From Solanum dulcamara (lineage: Eukaryota > Streptophyta > Magnoliopsida > Solanales > Solanaceae): DNA of 64,000 nt. Position numbers and translations under genes: made by a program. Of the stretch, positions 21,640 through 34,053 are shown piece after piece; within the stretch, counting starts at the first letter, position 1, and every line of letters begins with the position of its first letter. A model generated the notes under the pieces. That model made no database searches and was not told the DNA's origin. It saw nothing but the letters and a program-made list of their open reading frames with translations. The stretch covers positions 44,781,097 to 44,845,096 of the forward strand of contig NC_077242.1 in the NCBI RefSeq assembly GCF_947179165.1, given 5' to 3'.

Positions 21640-22748
21640 CATTCTCTCTATGAGCAAGAGGCCAGTTCTGCCGGAATGGCAACTACACCACCGTCAGGGC
21701 TTCTCCGACCACCGAACTAGTCTCAATCAGAGCATATAAAAAATGGAGCTAAAACTTCCAATACAAGTCAACAACCATAAGAAGAGAAAAAAATGAAAGA
21801 GGAGGATCAGTGGCAAACTCAAAAAAGGAGAAACTCCAAAGGTCATGCAAACACACAACAAAATAAAATGTCCAGACCTCCTTTACCTTAGAAAATATGG
21901 CAAATGTTCAGCAATACCAGGGTTCTACATAGGCAGGTATAAATTCTAACAATATTCTTACTCATAATATTTATGTTGATCTTGTTGAACAATATCAACA
22001 CACTAACTAAGATGTAGGAGAAATCAGTCCCAAAGAAAGTAATCAGTCTCAAAGAAAGTAATCCAGGTAAGGAGATATCAGCAAATCAAAAAAAGTCTAT
22101 CCAGCAGAACTCATATTGACTTATGTCTCCTAAAACCCCATTAGGCCCATAATACTTATATTGATTTGGACTATACTGGAGAATGGATAACAACAAAATA
22201 ATTATGAACTCAGGTATTGACTTAATGCTCCCACTCCCCCAAACCCCTCATATTGATATTGTTGTTGCTATTGGTAATGAAGTTTAAGGAGGAATAAAGG
22301 GGATGGAAAAGGAGAAATCTACTACTCTGCAGGAATTAGTTATGCCAAAATCAAAGTGTTAGTCGACCTTCCGGCAAATTTACTTGACCATGTTCGTATG
22401 GATATTGATGATGAAAAACTGAAGCAATAAGGACTATTAAGATAACCATAGAATATAATAGAAAATTAAATAGAGTATTGAATATGGGTCACAATGTGTA
22501 TAAATGTAGAATATTATATTCTGAATTAGCTCGAAAAAGGTCAAAGATAACGAATTTTGACTATATTCCTAAGGGAACTATATATACAAAAACAAAAGAA
22601 AAAGAAGTAGTGAATGATATTCAAGCGGTAAGGAAGAACACACAATCTCAAGCAGGTACTCAACAGTTTGGTTCATTCGTAGAAAACTAACAAGTGGTAA
22701 AATTATTGGAAATTCAAATAAAGAAAATACAATTAAGGATGAAAGAGT
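21640..22748 (+). pseudogene. Possible LINE 5' region and ORF1 remnant
   Basis: A CTCTCTCTAACATTCTCTCT leader is followed by degraded coding sequence. The frame at 22478-22690 contains NMGHNVYKCRILYSELARK, which resembles the zinc-knuckle end of plant L1 ORF1/DUF4283 proteins, where C-x2-C-x4-H-x4-C is expected. Here the two cysteines are lost while H and the last C remain. An upstream trace reads SYAKIKVLVDLPANLLD. It is interrupted by element B at 22753 and seems to resume at 30240. No RT domain is visible, so this is tentative. Confidence 0.4.
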
Positions 22749-22753
22749 GTATG

Positions 22754-24994
22754 TGTCACGATCCTAACTAGGGCCTAGTCGTAATAGGAGGTGATCGGGA
22801 TACAAGAGACCCTAACCATAAGCCAACTTAGCATACATCGCATACATAAGGTAAAGAACAATATAAATATAAGCGGAAGTAATTATTAAATGGGGATTGG
22901 AACTAAGGTAGATAAACTCTATAAATGTCCAACTGGACTACACCATAATATTGTCTAAACATGCCTCTAGTCTAGTCTTTGACGGGGACTTAGGATAAGA
23001 TCCAAGCTCACCCTAACAATAGAGAAAAGTGTAAACAATAGTAATCATGAATAAAAGTCTTTTTCTCGATAGAATGAGGACTCACCAACTTCTTTGAAAT
23101 CTACCACAAATCTCTAGCCATGAGTGGGGTGATCATGAGTGTCGTCCATCCCTATTATGAGACAATGTAGGCAAAATATGTGTTAGTAAATTTAAATGTA
23201 CTAAGAATGTGAGGTATGCATGAACAAGTAAAGAACGTAATCATTATGTCATATGATGCATGACCAATCATAATGAACATGAGCATAGTTTAAAAGCAAC
23301 TTAAATCATAAGAAACTCTTGGTCAATGCATATCATAAAACTTTATCATAAACTCATAACTTGACATCTCATAATATCAAATTGAACTTGTGTGGGATAG
23401 GACCTTTAACCAACAACTAAGACCATGTAAGCTATTACATGGAATCCAATGACTCCTGCATCGAGATAGGCCGATGACTCTTGCATCAAAATAGGAGAGG
23501 CTACCTTGCCAAGACATACTCAAAAAATAACTCAACTCAACTATGCTATATATGGATCAACTAGCTAGGACATGAAGGCAACCTACGTGGAAAACTTAGT
23601 TTGGGACTTTAGGTTGCTACTAGGATTCCCTTGGGTAACTAACTGCATTACCGAACCAAACCCCACCTAGAAGTCCTCTCGGTGCTTAGTCAATATCCAA
23701 CGGAAACTCATAAACATGATCTTAACATAGTAGGGAAAGATAGTAACTTCCTATCAATCCATCTTTAAAACATATTAGGAATAGCTCATCTATTGAGTGA
23801 TTCACAGAAATATATAACTTTGGTGAGAATTGTCCTTATCACCATCTTTAAATATCTTTTGATCTTAACTCTGATCATCACCATAACTTTAACTTTAGAA
23901 TCACAAATCTCAACTTTAACCCATATAAAACTTTATTTGGAAATCATTTAACTCATGATCAACTCATAATTCATCTTAAAATTATAATTCATACTTGGAA
24001 ATTTGGGTAAAACATGAATACATGATCAGTTGACTTGAAAATCATGAAATTGACTTGAAAACATGCATGATCATATAATTTTTATCAGCCCATACATAAT
24101 TTATAAAGATAATATTATTTGGAAGTATAATTGAAAATACCATAATTCATATCATGAACCCTAAAGATCAATGTAGAAGAATTCATGGAAAATCTCTTCA
24201 ATTCAATGCAATAACCATCAATATATCTTAAAATAGATTCATAACCATGAGTGGAATCATAATTCATGCAATTTCAATAGAGATCATAAAACCCATAAAA
24301 TTCCATACTTGAATTTAATAGAAAACTTGAGAAAATTGATTGAGATTCATGGATGATAGAATCAATGAATCAATACCCGCATACTTTGAGTGAGAAGACA
24401 AAAGAATTTGGAAGAATTTGAGAGTTTTGATGGAGAGCTTGAGTGAATTTTTTTAACGTCTTCAATGGATTCCTTGAGAGCTCTTGTAGAGAGGAAATAT
24501 TTGAGTAGGTGAATTGTAGAAAAATGAATGGAAATAAGGGTTTAAGGTAGTTTATGGAGTAGAATTAGGCCCTAAAAATGTCCAGGTTTATTAACTAACA
24601 ATTAAGGAAAAGTCTAAAGTGCCATTACTTAAAACTGAATTCGAGCAAAATTTGTTGCCAGGTCCGCGACGCGGCGCTACTCCTGGATAGGTCAATTTTT
24701 AGCGAATGAGAGTTTTGACTAGAGTTTGACTTGAAAAAAAATTATACTGAACGAGAACAAGTGGGCGATGCTGAGCTGCTGTGCACTTCACTATTTTGTG
24801 CAATTTTTGATTAAATTCATCTTTTGATACACGAGTCCTAAAAATCCACTGAGACTATTTCCCCATAGTTTTGACCCCCCTAATCAACATTTTAGACTCA
24901 AATTTATGAAAAAGAATGAGGATAATGCGTTACATGAGCGGCCTATCCCCAAGACATTCTTAAGGAACTTATAAGAGTTTTGAGAAATGTTACA
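22754..24994 (-). repeat. 3' LTR of element B (2241 bp)
   Basis: TGTCACGATCC at 22754 to GAGAAATGTTACA at 24994. It is homologous along its length to 28081-30234 (shared blocks such as TCATAACTTGACATCTCATAA and the GATGCATGACCAATCATAATG region), with many small differences, so the insertion is older than the leftmost element. Confidence 0.88.
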
Positions 24995-25006
24995 ATATCT
25001 CTCCTT
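24995..25006 (-). other. Polypurine tract of element B
   Basis: Minus strand CCAAGGAGAGAT lies next to the LTR start at 24994, preceded by GAGGATGAATGTTT, the usual end motif of these elements. Confidence 0.7.
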
Positions 25007-25244
25007 GGAAACATTCATCCTCAAATGAGATTCAACTAATATAGGAAAGACATGCGATAGAGGACTAGCAACCCAACATGTACACAAGGACACTTTAAAA
25101 ATGTATAGAACATGTAAACTTTAAGTTAACATAAAATCATAACTTTAAAATCAACTTTTTCATGAATATGCATGCATATGAATGGCAGAGGAGGAACTGA
25201 ATACGTAAGAGTTCAACTAACTTGAATAAGAACAACTTACTACT

Positions 25245-25425
25245 TTAACCTTGAGTAGAGGAAAAGAGGTACGGGTATCGTTTCATCATATCCGCCTCCG
25301 CCTCCCAAGTAGCACTTTCTATTTGTTGATTCCTTCATAACACTTTGACGGACACAACTTCTTTATGTCTTATCTTCTTAACTTGCCGGTCTAAGATTTC
25401 CACCATAACTTCTTCATAAGCCAAA
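25245..25425 (-). pseudogene. Chromodomain of element B
   Basis: Follows the integrase frame on the minus strand: ILDRQVKKIRHKEVVSVKVL, a stop where the conserved tryptophan codon is expected (TGA), then RNQQIESATWEAEADMMKRY and PYLF. Apart from the nonsense codon the chromodomain is well preserved. It classifies element B as a chromovirus. Confidence 0.8.
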
Positions 25426-26510
25426 TTTTTCCTCAACACTTAAATCCTTCAATGACACAATAGAGTTTGGATCACCCACAAACTTTCTCAACATAGACAC
25501 ATGAAACACCGAGTGAACCATAGCTAACTCAAATGACAAATCTAACTCATAAGATACTTTGCCAACACATCTCAATACCTTGTAAGTTCCAACGTATCTA
25601 GGACTCAATTTCCCTTTCTTGCCAAAGTGCATTACACCCTTCATGGGTGAAACCTTCAAATAGACCCAATCACCCACTTCAAATTCAAGCTCTCTTTTCC
25701 TAACATCGGAATAAGACTTTTGACGAATTTGAGCCGTCTTCAACCTCTCCCTTCTGAGTCTTACCTTATCTATAAAATCGATAACCAAATCTAGACCAAT
25801 CAAGGCTATCTAAGAAACTTCAAACCATCCCACCGAGGACCTATATCTCTTCTCGTACAATGCTTCGAAAGGAGCCATTTGGATACTAGAGTGATAACCA
25901 TTATTATAGGCAAACTCAATCAATGGAAAATGTTCATCCCAACTTCCTTTAAAATTAACAACACACGCCCTTAGCATATTCTCTAAAGTTTGGATCGTTC
26001 TTTCGGCTTGACCGTCGGTTTGAGGGTGAAAAGAGGTACTTAACTTAACCTTTGTACCTAGATCGTTTTGAAATGACTTCAAAAATGTAAGGTGAAATGA
26101 ACACCTCTATCCAATATAACCGACAAAGAAACACCATGATGCTTCAAAAGTTCACAAATATATAACTTAACATAGTCTTCGGCACCACAAGAAGTCCTAA
26201 CCGGTAGAAAATGTGCTAATTTAGTCATTTGGTCTAAAGAAACCCAAATGGAATCATGTTGCTTCTTAGTACGAAGAAAACCCATCACAAAATTCATATT
26301 TACATCTTCCCATTTTTAAGTAGGAATTTCAATATCTTGGGCTATACCTCCCGGTCATTGATGCTCAACTTTAACTTGTTGGCAATTTGGACACGTAGCT
26401 ACAAACTTCAATATGTCCTTCTTCATGTCATAACACTAATATACTTCTCTCAAATCATGATACATCTTGTGGAACCCGGATGAATTAAGTACTGGGAATT
26501 ATAGGCCTTA
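25414..26510 (-). pseudogene. Integrase of element B
   Basis: Three overlapping pieces. Zinc finger region (about 26340-26500): KMYHDLREVY and CPNCQQVK, with the CxxC pair intact but the histidine side altered. Core: first Asp within DSIWVSLDQM, second Asp in LDRG (frame 26079-26297), and third acid in QTDGQAERTIQTLE (frame 25810-26082); a one-base shift separates the two frames. C-terminus (25414-25803): VGDWVYLKVSPMKG, GKKGKLSPRYVG (GPY/F-type motif) and HVSMLRKF. A stop near 25808 separates core and tail. All three DDE residues appear retained. Confidence 0.85.
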
Positions 26511-26772
26511 TTTAATATTAACTCTCTCATCCCATCAACGTTGGATACACACAAATGGCTTTAGTAATGTAGCACACCATATCTACCTTGGAAGAAAGTC
26601 TCAATGACTTTTTCGGCAACCGACTTCTATAACTCAACTAACATTGATTCTTGGTCTTGCTTGGCCTTTGCATCCGCTATAAGAGACGATTCTGAACCAT
26701 TATGTACAAGAACACCTCCTTCATTGGAATCAACCAAACGCATACCTAAACGTGCCAACTTGTGAACATAAA
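26511..26772 (-). pseudogene. RNase H-integrase connection of element B
   Basis: Degraded linker between RNase H and the integrase zinc finger. On the minus strand a few words such as LIADAKAKQ are readable, but stops and shifts break it. No separate gene is present. Confidence 0.4.
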
Positions 26773-27345
26773 TCATTCTTTCTTATATTTTTCAATATGT
26801 GCCACACTACTCATGGACAACCTACTTAGTGCATCGGTAACCACATTTGCCTTTTCTAAATGATACAATACACTCATATCATAATCCTTTAACAATTCAA
26901 GCCATCTTATTTGCCGAAGGCTTAAATCTTTTTTCTTAAATATATATTGTAAACTCTTATTATTGGTGAACACATCCACATGGACACCATAAAGATAGTG
27001 TCTCCAAATCTTCAAGGCAAACACAACAGCCGCTAGTTCAAGATCATAGGTTGGATAGTTTCATTCATACACCTAAAGTTGCCTAGAAGCATAGGGTATT
27101 ACCTTACCATGTTAAATCAATACACAACTAAGACCAACCCTTGAGGCATCATAATACACCACGAAACAATCGGACCCTTCTGATAAGGTCAAGATAGGAG
27201 CGGTAGTGAGATGATCCTTCAATTCTTGGAAACTCTTTTCACCTACTTCTGACTATTGAAATTTTATCTTCTTTTGAGTTAACTTGGTCAAAGGTGACGA
27301 GATCGATGAAAAACCTTCCACAAATCTCCTATAGTAATCGGATAG
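26773..27345 (-). pseudogene. RNase H domain of element B
   Basis: Frame 26773-27024 carries [37 protein letters not shown] and [11 protein letters not shown]. The usual TDHKSL motif has become TNNKSL, losing a catalytic aspartate, while the last DALSR aspartate stays. Sequence up to 27345 is the RT thumb and connection with shifts. Confidence 0.75.
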
Positions 27346-27365
27346 GCCCAAGAAACTCCTAATAT

Positions 27366-28060
27366 TCAAAGGAGATAATGGTCTAGGCCAATTTTTACCA
27401 CTTTAGTTTTCTTAGAATCAACCGTAATCCCTTCACCAGACACAATGTGACCAAGGAAGGCCATATCCCTTAACCAAAACTCACATTTGTTGAACTTTGC
27501 AAATAGTTGTTTGTCTCTTAGAGTTTGCATCATAATCCTCAAGTGACTTGCATGCTCCTCCTTATTCTGAGAGTAAACCAAAATATCATCGATGAATACA
27601 ATCACAAATATATCTAGGTATTGCTTGAACACCCTATTCATTAAGTCCATGAAAGCCGTATGAGCATTGGTCAAACCAAATGACATGACTAGAAATTCAT
27701 AATGGCTATACCGTGTCCGAAATGCCATTTTGGGACTGTCACACTCTCTCCCCCTTAATTATTAATAACCAAAATGATGGTCTATCTTGGAGAAGTAACT
27801 TTACCTTTGCAATTGGTCAAACAAGTCATCTATTCTCGGAATTGGATACTTATTCTTGATGGTTACCTTATTCAAAAGCCGATAATCAATGCACATATAT
27901 AGTGAACCATCCTTCTTCCTAACAAACAATACGGGAGCACCCCATGGAGAAATACTCGGCCTAATAAACCCCTTGTCTAATTAGTCCTTCAATTGATCCT
28001 TCAACTTATTTCACTACGTCGGAGCCATCCGATAAGGAGAGATAGAAATAGGTTGAGTAT
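27366..28060 (-). pseudogene. Reverse transcriptase of element B
   Basis: Frame 27366-27728 shows [20 protein letters not shown], the intact catalytic box [11 protein letters not shown] and [20 protein letters not shown]. Upstream pieces on the minus strand give YFSKIDHHFGY (27730-27800), [20 protein letters not shown] (about 27840-27905) and PISISPYRMAP (about 28015-28050). Stops lie between the pieces. The reading ends abruptly at the palindrome 28056-28080, where gag, protease and early RT were deleted. Confidence 0.88.
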
Positions 28061-28080
28061 ATCCAAAGTTTGGATATACT
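28056..28080. repeat. Perfect palindrome at the gag-protease deletion junction
   Basis: Arms AGTATATCCAAA and TTTGGATATACT are exact inverse complements around a single G. It lies exactly between the surviving RT start and the shortened 5' LTR. Confidence 0.9.
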
Positions 28081-30234
28081 GGGTCCTAACACGGTGATCG
28101 GGATGCAAGAGACTCCAACTATAATCCATCTTAACATACATCGCATAAGGTAAAGAACAACATAAACATGAGTGAAAGTAATCATTAAGTGGGGAGTGGG
28201 AATAAGGGAGATCAACTCTAAAAATATCCAACCGGACTATATCATAATATCGTCTAAACATGCCTCTAGTCTAATCTTTGATAAGGGCTTAGGACAAGCT
28301 CCTAGCTCACCCTGACAATAAAAGAAAGTGTAAACAATAGTAACATGTATAAAAGTCTTGTCCTTGGTAGAATTAGGACACACCAATTTCTTTGAAATCT
28401 AAAGCAAATCTCTAACCATGAGTGCGGTGATCATGAGTGTTGTTCGTCCCTATATTATGAGACAATATATGCAAAATATGCGTTAGTACATTTGAATGTA
28501 CTAAGTTTGTGAGGTATGCCTGAATAAGTAAAGAATGTAATCAATATGCCATAGGATGCATGACCAATCATAATGAACATGAGTATAGTTTAAAAGCAAC
28601 TTAAAGCAGAAAAATTCTTGGTCAATGCATATCATAAAATTTTATCATAAACTCATAACTTGACATCTCATAATTTCATCTTGAACTTGTGTGTATAGGA
28701 CCTTTAGCCGACAACTAAGACTATGCAAGCTACTACATAGAACCTGATGACTCCTGCATTGAGGCTGTGGAGGCTACCTTGCCAGGGCATACTCTAAAAA
28801 TAATCAACTCAACTCAACTATGCTATATGTGGATCCATTATCTAGGCTATGAAGCAACTTATGTGGGAAATATAGTTTTGGACTTTAGGTTGCTACTAGG
28901 ATTCTCTTGGGTAACTAACTGCCTTACCAGACCAAACCCCACCTAGAAGCCCTCTCGGTAATTAGTTAATATCCCAATGGAAACTCATAAACATGGTCAT
29001 AACATAGTAGGGAAAAATAGTAATTACCTATCGATCCATCTTTAAAACATATTAGGACTAGTTCATCTATTGAGTGATTAATAGGAATCCATAACTTTGG
29101 TGAGAATTGTCCTTATCACCCTCTTTAAACATCTTTTGATCTTAGCTCTGATCACTATCATAAATTTAACTTTAGAATCACAAATCTCAACTTTAACTCA
29201 TATAAAACTTTAATTGGAAATCATTTAACTCATGATCAACTCATAATTCATCTTAAAATTATAATTCATACTTGGAAATTTGGGTAAAACATGAATACAT
29301 GATCAATTGACTTCAAAATATGCATGCTCATATATATTTTCTATCACCCCACACATAATTGATAAAGATAATATCATTTGGAAGTATAATAGAAAATACC
29401 CATAATTCATATCATGAACCCTAGAGATCAATGTAGAAAAATTCATGGAAAACTCTTCAATTCAATGAAATAACCATCAATTTATCTTAAAATAGATTCA
29501 TAACCATGAGTGGAATCATAATTCATTCAATTTGAATAGAGATCATAAAACCAATAAAATTCCATACTTGAATTTAATAGAAAACTTGAGAAATTGATTG
29601 GGCTTCATGGATGAAAGAATCCACGAATCAATACCCACATACTTTAAGTGAGAAGTTGAGAGTTTTGATGGAGAGTTTGAGTGAATTTCTTTAAAGTCTT
29701 CAACGGATTCCTTGAGAGCTCTTGTAGATACAGAAATATTAGAGTAGGTGAATTGTAGAAGAATAAATAGAATTAAGGGTTTAGGGTAGTTTATGGAGTA
29801 GAATTAGGCCCTAAAAATGTCCAGGTTCATTAACTAACAATTCGAGAAAAGTCTAAAGTGCCCTTACTTAGAATCTGAATTCGTATGAAAACACCCTCCA
29901 AAGTCTGCGATGTGGAGTTGTTCCCTTATAGGCCAATTTTGAGCGAATGAGATTTTGGCCAGATTTTGACTCTGGAAAAAATTACACTGAATGGGAACAA
30001 GTGGGCGATATGGAGTTGCCGCGCACCTCACTGTTTTGTGCAATTTTTGATAAAATTCATCTTTTGATACATGAGTCCTAAAAATCCACCGAGACTATTT
30101 TTCCGGAGGTTTTGACCCCCTGATCGATATTCCAGACTCGAATTTGCTAAAAAGAATAAGAATAATGCGTTACACGAGCAGCCTATTCCCAAGGCATTCT
30201 TAAGGTAATTATGAGTGTTTTGAGAAATATTACA
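28081..30234 (-). repeat. 5' LTR of element B (2154 bp, U5 tip lost)
   Basis: Matches 22754-24994 but begins GGGTCCTAACACGGTGATCGGG, missing about 30 bases of the U5 tip and the primer site. The U3 end GAGAAATATTACA at 30234 is preserved. Confidence 0.85.
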
Positions 30235-30239
30235 GTAAG

Positions 30240-31551
30240 CAAAAGCGAATAAGAATATCAACCATAACTCAACAAAGGAGATGATAAGTGTCAAAATATA
30301 GTACAAAAGAGGCAAGTGCAAAATCAAAACAACATAACAGTAGAAAAAATATGAAGCTTTAAACAACAGGAAAAATGTATAAACAGGATCGTAATACACG
30401 AGAACTCTAATTGTATATTATTAAAGAGTTGGTAGATATATCTGCAACTGTTCCTACTCAAGATTCAGGAGAAATTTCTTACAAGGTTGATAATATTGAT
30501 GCTAGCAATAAGCAGACAGAGAAAGAACAAAATAATAAATTACATAAGAAGGTTGCTGGTAATACTAAAGATTAGGTAGATTTTTTTAAATAATAGAATC
30601 TGGTTAAATACAGAAGAAACATCATAACGAGAAAAAGATACATGAGATAAAAAAAATCCACCAAACTAGGGGGACACAGTTGAAGAAACTGAAGTACATA
30701 TAAAGAGGGGATGTTGGAAGAAGATGACATTTCCAGTCTATCTCCAAGTCCAAATTCTATGGAAGACAGAGGCGTGACTATTGTAAAGACGACAAGTGAT
30801 ATGAAGGAGGAGTTTATATATATATAGATCAAATGGACACCATAAGTTCTGATGATAGTCATCATGATGGAATCCCTTGTACAGAGAATGAGGACCAAAG
30901 TGCTCAATAAATTGACTCTATAACATTAAAGTTATACGAAGATCATAGAAGTGTTACACCCTCATTCCAATAAGGAACAGACATTGATATCTATGATGAG
31001 AATCATATTTCTTTTGAAAAGTTATGAAGAAATATATACCAAAAGAGGATGTACTTTGAGAAAAATAGGTCCATGCTAACTATATCAAAGATAATGAAGT
31101 GTGAATGGCAAAGGCTCAAAAGACATCATGGATGATTCAATAAATTTTAAGTGCTAAAATGACTTTAGAAAAAGGCATGGATGACATATGTATATGTGGG
31201 TCGATTGATTAATTACTCTATTAAAAAGGTATATGGTCTAATTAGAAAGAAGGTTTCTAAGATCTCGTGTAGGAGGCTTATTTTCAATAATATAAAGGTG
31301 TTCCCAAATGATTATTCATTTTATTTCTACATTGCACACACTACTTCAAAACAAAGAAAAAATAACATATTGAGAAATTTTGGGGGATATGCTCTATCCC
31401 TTATGCTAAGTTCAAAATGAGGACATTGACCATATGTTATTTTCTAGTGAGATTATGCAAAATGTATATAGGAAAGGTTGATGGTTTGGAAGGATATGCT
31501 AAAGTTCATCAACACCCACCTAATAAGATTGTTAAGCATATTATACAAGAA
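30240..31551 (+). pseudogene. Possible continuation of LINE remnant
   Basis: Sequence resumes after element B's duplication. It includes acidic coding-like stretches (about 30440-30900, plus strand) and the frame 31181-31420 with NDYSFYFYIAHTTSKQRKNN, whose spacing resembles part of the apurinic-endonuclease domain of plant L1 elements. No RT YADD box is found. A solo LTR cuts it at 31556 and 33878-34053 is probably more of the same host. Identity is uncertain. Confidence 0.3.
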
Positions 31552-33877
31552 ATATATTTAAAACCTCAAAAGTTAGAAAAGAAAAGTCATAGAAAATCTC
31601 TGGTGTCAGTTTCTATGAAGACATCTATGATTCATAGGATGAACTATGGACCATAAGAAAGAAGTATTAGGTGAGCACAATATTTAGAAAAATATTGAGT
31701 TTTAGAAGAGGGTCTATGAAGCCTATTTATGGACCATAGTAGAAGGCCTTCGAAGAAAGGGTCTTGAAGGTTGGGAAATGTTTGGTCTCTGAACTTGACC
31801 TACAGACCAACAGGATGCTGTCCATAGGAGTACCTATGACCCATAGGTGTGGCCATAGGTTAAGGAAGACTTGGTGGGTTTTAGATATTGGCTTCGACGA
31901 ATGGTCCTATGATCCATAGAAAGAGTTACGGGTTGTCAGAGGTCCAGTACATTGAGATTCAGAGACTTACATTGAGATTCAGAGACTTTGTTTTTAAGGT
32001 GCAATAGGACGAGACACCTACGACTTGTAGGGGATCCTATAAGACCAAACTTAAGAAGACCTTGATTTTACCCTGAGTTCCACGAGGCCTATGAACGATC
32101 CGTATAAGGACCTATGACCCATAGTTTGGGTCCATAGGTCACTTTTGACAGATTATATTTAAGGGTATTTGGGTCTTTTCCTACTCATTAAATACCTAAG
32201 CCATGTCATTTTAAGAATATTCCTAAGTCCTATAACCATTTCTAAGACCCTAAAACCTGTTTATTCCTTCTCATTCACTCAAAATCAACTCCCTCTTCTC
32301 CAAGTTTTTTTCCAAGCAAGCTAGGATTCTTCAAGCTTCAAGTCTTAACTGAAGACCTGTCTTAGGTCTTTGAGTCAAGGTATTCCATTTATGGAGTCCC
32401 AAAGAATCTCTAGTTTTACGTTATGATTTCTTTCAAAAACCTAGGGCTTTCATGTTTATGTATTGGATTCAATCAATTATGCTTTTATTAATCTTTATTG
32501 ATTTTATTATGCATGATGTGATCTTAATTACATGTTTTAAATAAATTTCTCATGAATCCATGCATTATGCTTATTTTATGATTATGAACTATGATTTCAG
32601 ATTAAGCATGCATCATGGTTTTGAAGAACTATGATTCAAGAATGCTTTTAGATAAAGTATCAATATAATTTTTATGAAAACAAGGTTGTTTTAAAGTGAA
32701 GTATTCTCATAATGAAGTATTTTCATGATTTTTCTATGAAAAAGCTTATCATGATTTTGATGCTTAGATAAGTATCATTATGAATATATTATGATATCAT
32801 GATTTTTAAAGGGGTTATTCTTATGATTTCCAAGTATGTTATGATGAATTTGGCCTTACAAGATTATTACCATTTTTAAAGACTGCCATGATTATGAGTA
32901 TGAGCCTGTTTGAATTGGCTAAAAAGTAATTTTTAAGTCAAAAAAATACAAAGTCATTTTTAACTTTGTCAAACACTCTCAAAAGCTAAAAATGTCTGAC
33001 AAGTATATTTGACCAACTTTTAAGTCAATCCAAACAGGCTCTATTTTTGTTAAGAGTATATCCTAGCACCGAGTTGGACTGCTGGCAATTACCTAGATCC
33101 AGAACTACTACCCTCGTACGATGTCCTGATTGGACAATTAAACTTAAGCTAGTGTATCCATATATAGCTCATGTCATTGTCCTTACTTGACAAGTAGGAC
33201 AACCTCTTTTTACTATGGGGAAGAAACTGGACTCCATGTTATAGCTCACATGATTTATGTCAGTTAACAGTATCTCTCACTATGTTATATTTTGATCATG
33301 ATTTTCTTACGACTATTGCATTGACCATGTCATATTTAAAATGATGTTTTAAGGAGATTATGTTATGTTTTAGCTTGGCCTTTGCATTATCATATTTCAT
33401 ATCACGCATTGCACATTCTCCATACTGAGTACATTTCATAGTATCGACTGCTTACTTTTTTTGCCTATATTGTTTTATAATATAGGTTACGATGCTCCTA
33501 CTCACACACCTATGGTTAGTATTGGATTCTTATCAGCTATTTATTGAGTGGCGAGTCCTCATATTTCAAGGAAGTGGTTTATATAATTTCCATTCAGACT
33601 ATATTTACAGTTTTTAGATTTTTGATTAGATAGAAACATGTTCTAGAATTCACCTATGCGGGTAGAGGCTTATGTTAGACCTAGCTTCAGCTTATGGCCT
33701 TTATTCAGATATTTCTATGCTATGATGAGATTGCTATTGCAACTTATCTTACCCTTTTAGTTTATTTTGATTAACTTGTTATCTTAAGTGATGCTTATAC
33801 TAAAAGGCTTGTTTATGGTCTTTCGAGATCCTATTCGTTGTGTCACATCTGGGGGTAGCTTAGGTCGTGACAATATA
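31552..33877 (+). mobile_element. Solo LTR with ATATA duplication
   Basis: LTR 31557-33872 (2316 bp) is flanked by ATATA at 31552-31556 and 33873-33877. Plus orientation: start TTTAAAACCTCAAAAGTTAG (decayed from TGTAAGACCCC...), end GGTCGTGACA. No primer site or polypurine tract adjoins. It belongs to the same LTR family as the solo LTRs at 35276, 40202 and 52649. A MITE lies inside at 32902-33041. Confidence 0.88.
32902..33041. mobile_element. MITE, 140 bp, with 19-bp terminal inverted repeats
   Basis: Ends GAGCCTGTTTGAATTGGCT and AGTCAATCCAAACAGGCTC are inverse complements with two mismatches. TAT on both sides (32899-32901, 33042-33044) fits a 3-bp duplication as made by PIF/Harbinger elements. 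The interior is AT-rich and noncoding. Inserted in the solo LTR and thus younger. Confidence 0.75.
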
Positions 33878-34053
33878 TTATAGAGCTCATAAATATTGTA
33901 AGTTAACTAGTAGGTTGTTATCATTAAACTTCTCTCCTTAGCATAGCATTAGGAATGTTTTGTTGAGATTGTTTTTTGTTGTCCAGGTTGCTGCAAGTTT
34001 TGAGTTGTTGTCCAAATTGTGTTATTTTACGAGTTATAGTTTTCACTTGGTAA
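33878..34053. other. Host sequence between solo LTR and Athila-like LTR
   Basis: 176 bases with no recognisable feature, probably the continuation of the sequence that ends at 31556. Confidence 0.35.

Larger units (their letters stand above)
22749..30239 (-). mobile_element. Gypsy chromovirus element B, internally deleted
   Basis: LTRs 22754-24994 and 28081-30234 flank a pol remnant on the minus strand. Outer flanks GTATG (22749-22753) and GTAAG (30235-30239) are a target duplication with one change. Primer site, gag, protease and the first part of RT are gone; RT starts right after the 5' LTR at a palindromic junction (28056-28080). The order RT, RNase H, integrase, chromodomain is that of Ty3/gypsy chromoviruses. 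It is inserted in the possible LINE. Confidence 0.85.

Noticed and set aside
31417..31656. 79-codon frame as a gene
   Set aside because: It runs across the boundary of the solo LTR at 31557, so the frame is accidental.
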